Assembly (NCBI RefSeq): GCF_900115635.1
Contig: NZ_FOXE01000009.1
Coordinates: 56,605-120,604 of the forward strand
Source: Oscillibacter sp. PC13
Lineage (GTDB): Bacteria; Bacillota; Clostridia; Oscillospirales; Oscillospiraceae
Direction of reading: 5' to 3'
DNA length: 64,000 nt
Of the stretch, positions 60,240 through 64,000 are shown in pieces. The translations under genes were made by a program, and so were the position numbers. Positions within the stretch are counted from its first letter, which is position 1. Every line of letters begins with the position of its first letter. Below the pieces are notes generated by a model. It ran no database searches, had not been told where the DNA came from, and saw only the letters and a program-made list of their open reading frames with translations.

Positions 60240-60473
60240 GAATCATGAACCGAACGACAACAGTCCGAAACATTCCATTTGGTTGAAACGATATGGAAGA
60301 CCGACGCGGAAAGCTGGGGCATTTAGCGAATGCTCCGGGGAAACTGACAGGTAAAGAAAAGGCTGTTCGACGGTACTTTGGAAAGACCACTTTAATGTGG
60401 AGCCAATGAGGCTATAACCAACTGGCAAAAAGACAGAGGAAAATTACGCGAGTAATTTTCCTTGTCTTTTTTT
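60240..60473 (+). ncRNA. Riboswitch-like leader, possibly tandem glycine-type
   Basis: Two similar halves, each starting GGAA(A)GACC (about 60295 and 60382). The first ends CTGACAGGTAAAGAAAAGG, the second ACTGGCAAAAAGACAGAGG; both recall the CUCAGGCAAAAGGACAG end of glycine aptamers but with changes. GGGGCAT pairs with ATGCTCC in the first, ACCAC with GTGG and AGCC with GGCT in the second. The second half runs into a terminator (60427-60473, AGGAAAATTAC/GTAATTTTCCT plus seven T) that overlaps its GACAG, the usual switching geometry. Class assignment is tentative. Confidence 0.42.
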
Positions 60474-60617
60474 ATCATTTTATATGAAAAATAGACAATT
60501 TCGGAGATTGGTTTATTGAAAAAATATTGAATTTATACAAATTTGACTGGAGGTGTTGCCGGTAAGGGTTTACTGAGTCCAGGTATCCAAAACAATACAA
60601 AAAAGAGGAGGAGAGAA

Positions 60618-62333
60618 ATGAGCGAGAAAAATACAGACTTGCTGAAAAAGTCAAAGATGTCAACGATTGGTGTCATTGCAATTGTTTTTTCCTTTGTCGC
60701 GGCTGGCTGCTTCGGAATCGAGGAAGCAATTTCCGCCAGCGGTCCGGGCCTGACCCTTGCCATGTTGATCATCTTCCCCTTCATTTGGTCTTTCCCGCTG
60801 TGCGAGATGGTGGGAGAACTTGGATCCCTTCTGCCGACAGAGGGCGGCGTTTATTCCTGGGGAAGAGAGTCCTTCGGTGAATTCTGGGGCTGGCAGGTAG
60901 GTCTGTGGTCAGCTTTGACCACGTGGCTGTGCCAGGCGGAATACTGCGCGCTGGTTGCCGGCTACGCGGCGAAGCTGGTGGACTTGTCAGATACGGGAAC
61001 CTTCATGGTCAAGGTAGCGGTGGTCATTGTTTTCACCATCGTGAACATCATCGGTCTGGACTGGCTAGAGCGGCTGGAGACCTTCTTCACCGTCCTGGTG
61101 ATTGCGGGCTTTGCCGCAGTGGCCATTGTGGGCTTTATGAATTGGAATGTCAGCCCCTTCCAGCCGTTCTTCAATCCGGAGGAGGGCCTGACCCACTCCA
61201 TCGGCGACGGTGTGGCCATCATCATCTGGATGTACATGGGCTATGAGTGCATGTCCAACATGGCGGCGGAGCTGGAAAACCCACAGGTTATTCCCAAGGC
61301 CATGCGTCTTTCCCAGCCCATCATCGCCCTGTCCTATATTCTCCCAACCCTGGCGGCCCTAGCGGCTGTCGGCAATTGGAGCGCATGGTCCACAGAGCAG
61401 GGCGGCGGCAACATCGGTTACGCGGACGTGCTGATGCAGCATGTGGGCACCTGGGCGGGCGTGCTGTTCGTGATCATCGCGATTATCTCCAACTGCTCCA
61501 TTTTCTGCTCGTACATCGCCCACGGATCCCGGGCATTCTTCGTCATGGCGGACGACCACATGTTCCCGCCTATTATGAAGAAGGTCGACAAGCGGGGCAT
61601 TCCCACCGTTTCCATTATCCTGCTGGCAATTTTCACAATTATTACCTGCCAGTTCGACTTCACCACCCTGGTAATGGCCACCAACCCCATCCAGATGTAT
61701 CTCTATCTGATGCTGGTTGCCTGTGTAATTAAGTTCCGGAAGATCTATCCGGTGGAGGAGCGGCGGCGCATGGGCCTTACCATTATGCCCGGCGGAAACC
61801 TGGGCCTGTGGCTGATGTCCATCAGTGTGATTCTGGTAAGCCTGCTGGCTATTTACGTCAATGGAACAGATTATTTTGTCACTGGCTTTGTGGTCATTTT
61901 CGGCGGATTGATTGCGTATCTGCTGTGCAAATGGGTCTATAAGGGACGGGTGCTGGACGATCCGGAGCTCTATCCGCTCAACCCAAAGACCAAGCTGGAT
62001 CTGGGCGATTTAATCAATGTGGGCATGTATATGGTGCTCTCGGGCCTCATGTCTGTTGGCGCGGCCGTTTTCCTGTACCTGTACGAAAGGGAATACGGCG
62101 TGGAGTATTACCTGGAGGAATATGGGACCGGCCTGTTCAGCAATTTCAGCGGCATGCTGATTCTCTGCCTGGCCATCGGTGCTGTTTTGATGATTGCGGG
62201 CGCCGTGATGGTGCGCGTCGGCAAAAAGACGGAAGGTCCTGCGCTGGAAGCTCTGCGGCCTGCCAGAAAGAAAAAGCTGGATGACATGATCAAAGAGATG
62301 CATGGTATAGTTCCAAACGGAGAAATCGAGTGA
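60618..62333 (+). CDS. APC-superfamily amino acid permease
   Basis: 571 residues, about twelve to fourteen spans. The first span carries the substrate motif (FSFVAAGCFGIEEAISASGPGLTLAMLIIF), followed by GELGSLLPTEGGVYSWGRESFGEFWGWQVG and later WMYMGYECMSNMAAELENPQVIPKA, typical of the APC family. Two extra C-terminal spans follow. AGGAGGAGAG precedes ATG at 60618; the frame opens 25 codons earlier without homology. Likely imports the amino acid or amine used by the two enzymes downstream. Confidence 0.92.
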   Translation: MSEKNTDLLKKSKMSTIGVIAIVFSFVAAGCFGIEEAISASGPGLTLAMLIIFPFIWSFPLCEMVGELGSLLPTEGGVYSWGRESFGEFWGWQVGLWSALTTWLCQAEYCALVAGYAAKLVDLSDTGTFMVKVAVVIVFTIVNIIGLDWLERLETFFTVLVIAGFAAVAIVGFMNWNVSPFQPFFNPEEGLTHSIGDGVAIIIWMYMGYECMSNMAAELENPQVIPKAMRLSQPIIALSYILPTLAALAAVGNWSAWSTEQGGGNIGYADVLMQHVGTWAGVLFVIIAIISNCSIFCSYIAHGSRAFFVMADDHMFPPIMKKVDKRGIPTVSIILLAIFTIITCQFDFTTLVMATNPIQMYLYLMLVACVIKFRKIYPVEERRRMGLTIMPGGNLGLWLMSISVILVSLLAIYVNGTDYFVTGFVVIFGGLIAYLLCKWVYKGRVLDDPELYPLNPKTKLDLGDLINVGMYMVLSGLMSVGAAVFLYLYEREYGVEYYLEEYGTGLFSNFSGMLILCLAIGAVLMIAGAVMVRVGKKTEGPALEALRPARKKKLDDMIKEMHGIVPNGEIE

Positions 62334-62399
62334 TCTTTTTGTTTTGCGGCGACCCAAACAAATATTTGAATTTGATTCTGATAAGGAGGAAATTTTGAC

Positions 62400-63653
62400 A
62401 TGAAAAAAGTAATGGTGTGCGGCTGCGGCGCGCAAGGATCTACCATCTGCAGAAGGTTAGACGAAGAACCGAACATTGAAGAGGTTGTCTGCGCGGACTA
62501 TAACCTAGCTGCAGCGGAGGCTGTCTGCAAGCTGATGAAGAAGGGGACGCCGAAGCAAGTGAATGCAGCCAACGTGGACGAAATTGCAAAGGCGGCGGAG
62601 GGCTGCGAACTAATCGTGAACGTGATGCCCCTGGAGTTCGGTGTGAACGTGATGAACGCCGCGCTGCAAATTAAGGCATGCTATCAGGATCTGTCCGCCT
62701 GTGAGAACGTGGTGGAGGGCTATCCGGAGTACGACACTTGGCTGGAAGGCATTAAGTACATGTACACCGAGTATGGCAGGAAGTTTGCCGAAAACGGCAC
62801 CACCGCCATCATCGGTACCGGCTCCGCCCCAGGCGTGATGTGTGTTATGGCGCGGAAGGCGGTCAATGAGTTGGACGAGTGCGACACGATTGCCTGCATG
62901 GTGTATGAGGGTACCCGCACGAAACGCTTCATTCCGTTCTTCTGGTCTCCAGAGGTGGCTCTATGTGACATGGAAGAGGATGCTTACGCCTTTGAGAACT
63001 GTAAGCAGATCCGGACCAAGCCCTTCAGCCGTCCCATTAAGCGCAACTGGCCGGAGTGCGGCCGGGAGGTTACCTTGGTAGAGCATGCCCACGACGAGCC
63101 CGTGTACATCGGCTTTAACCGCGAGAAGTACTTCAAGGGCTGCAAGAATGCCTATTTCAAATACGGCGGAACTGGCATCGAGTTTTCCGAAGGCCTGTAC
63201 AAAGCCGGCCTGCTGCACCACACGCCTGAGGAGTTTGACGGCCATGAGATCGTTCCCTTCGACTGGGTTCTCAAACACATTCCAACGCCGCCGAAGGATC
63301 CCGAGGTTATTAAGGCCATCATCGACGAGGGCATCGTGGAGGATAACGGCGCATTTGTCTGCGAGGCTTACGGCAAGAAGAACGGCAAGGACGTGATGGT
63401 CGACCTGCATGTGTCCTCTCCCGGCCTGAAGGAGGCCTACGAGCGGGCCAAGATGACCGGCGAGATGTACCTGACCGGCCAGGGTGCATTCCTCTATACC
63501 AAGCTGCTGGTCAACGACATGGTCCCCCAGAAGGGCCTGATTTCCTCTGATATGCTGGATGATGAGCAGGTCGAGCAGTATATTGCCTGGGCAAATGCGC
63601 TGGGCATCACTTACAACATCGACATCAAGGAAGGCGCTGTTTGGGAGGAGTAA
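62400..63653 (+). CDS. Saccharopine dehydrogenase-like NAD(P)-dependent enzyme
   Basis: 417 residues. N-terminal Rossmann motif VMVCGCGAQGSTICRRL, then VVCADYNLAAAEAVC; the substrate part includes IGTGSAPGVMCVMARKAVNEL and a long C-terminal dimerisation region. The fold family includes lysine 6-dehydrogenase, saccharopine reductase and carboxynorspermidine synthase. Substrate here is not identifiable; oxidative removal of an amine from the imported compound is plausible. AAGGAGGAA precedes ATG at 62400. Confidence 0.85.
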   Translation: MKKVMVCGCGAQGSTICRRLDEEPNIEEVVCADYNLAAAEAVCKLMKKGTPKQVNAANVDEIAKAAEGCELIVNVMPLEFGVNVMNAALQIKACYQDLSACENVVEGYPEYDTWLEGIKYMYTEYGRKFAENGTTAIIGTGSAPGVMCVMARKAVNELDECDTIACMVYEGTRTKRFIPFFWSPEVALCDMEEDAYAFENCKQIRTKPFSRPIKRNWPECGREVTLVEHAHDEPVYIGFNREKYFKGCKNAYFKYGGTGIEFSEGLYKAGLLHHTPEEFDGHEIVPFDWVLKHIPTPPKDPEVIKAIIDEGIVEDNGAFVCEAYGKKNGKDVMVDLHVSSPGLKEAYERAKMTGEMYLTGQGAFLYTKLLVNDMVPQKGLISSDMLDDEQVEQYIAWANALGITYNIDIKEGAVWEE

Positions 63654-63712
63654 TAAGCCCGGAAAGGTCTTCTGTTAAAACCATAAAAAATAGCAAAGGA
63701 GCGGAAATAGGA

Positions 63713-64000
63713 ATGAAAGTAGAGGAATATGTAGAGCGAGCGCGGAAAGCGGTGGAAGCAATCAAGGAGTATAACCAGGAGCAGGTAGATAAGCTGGTAT
63801 ACGAGGCAGCCAAGATTATCTACAAGAACGCGGAGCCGCTGGCGCGGGAGGCAGTGGACGAGACGGGGCTGGGATACTACGAGGACAAGATTGCCAAGAA
63901 CACGGATACCCCCACCGCATTCTGGAACTACCTGAAGGACAAGAAGTCGGTGGGCATCATCGGCGAGGACAAGGAGACGGGCATCATCGAAGTGGCCCAC
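63713..64000 (+). CDS. Acylating aldehyde dehydrogenase, N-terminal part
   Basis: Runs off the right edge after 96 residues. The opening (VEEYVERARKAVEAIKEYNQEQVDKLVYEAAKIIY...AREAVDETGLGYYEDKIAKNT...KSVGIIGED) is the N-terminus of CoA-acylating aldehyde dehydrogenases of the EutE/sulfoacetaldehyde dehydrogenase kind, giving an acyl-CoA. The catalytic Cys is outside the window. AAAGGAGCGG precedes ATG at 63713, 60 bases after the previous gene. Confidence 0.85.
   Translation, partial: MKVEEYVERARKAVEAIKEYNQEQVDKLVYEAAKIIYKNAEPLAREAVDETGLGYYEDKIAKNTDTPTAFWNYLKDKKSVGIIGEDKETGIIEVAH

Overview
The window reads as chromosome from a GC-rich, spore-forming, anaerobic member of the Clostridia, most likely a gut Oscillospiraceae of the Flavonifractor/Oscillibacter/Intestinimonas type. 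This is inferred from the sporulation genes (spoIIGA-sigE, the spoIIAA-spoIIAB-sigF operon, a SpoIID-family protein), strong AGGAGG ribosome binding sites, a T-box leader, Firmicutes-style ribosomal leaders and Gram-positive wall genes. The species was not determined. No tRNA, rRNA, CRISPR array, insertion sequence or prophage was seen; nearly everything looks like core chromosome.

Layout. 1-2.5 kb: NADP-type glutamate dehydrogenase and a phosphoribosyltransferase. 2.5-7 kb: ruvX, then rpmG-secE-nusG-rplK-rplA and a separate rplJ-rplL unit behind an L10 leader; rpoB does not follow. 7-14 kb: DUF554 and TcdA, a parvulin-type foldase, a probable 6S RNA, DUF1292 and a class A PBP. 14-19 kb: aspartate-family regulation and synthesis (ACT protein, hom, lysC with an internal start) plus the UPF0237/UPF0210 pair. 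19-25 kb: an unassigned structured RNA, three small proteins of unknown role, nth, rarA, an S1-domain protein and small genes. 25-33 kb: spoIIGA-sigE, a Val T-box leading a YcxB-like gene and valS, a frameshifted DUF3795 gene, and the sigma-F operon. 32.6-35.1 kb: a three-gene unit (41-residue membrane protein, radical SAM protein, DUF4130 protein) behind a promoter with three LexA-type boxes. 35-47 kb: an ECF sigma/membrane partner pair, threonine aldolase, a DUF4358-MBOAT-DHHW operon, a rhodanese, and a BlaI/BlaR1-type pair with a very large sensor. 47-59 kb: pcrA, murC, a YbaK-type editing protein, cca, a small EamA-type transporter behind a riboswitch-like leader, asd and dapA separated by tandem 123-bp repeats, SpoIID, queA. 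59-64 kb: an S51 peptidase, then a likely catabolic cluster (APC permease, saccharopine-dehydrogenase-like enzyme, acylating aldehyde dehydrogenase running off the end) behind a structured leader.

How the parts connect. hom, lysC, asd and dapA supply the aspartate pathway (Thr, Met, Lys and the diaminopimelate/dipicolinate used by wall and spore). SpoIIAA/SpoIIAB/sigma-F and SpoIIGA/sigma-E are the two early compartment-specific switches. The most interesting regions are the SOS-type radical SAM operon, two unclassified attenuator leaders (near 53.1 and 60.3 kb), the asd-dapA tandem repeat, and the face-to-face murC and cca promoters. All calls rest on reading the sequence and recalled family features; no database search was run.
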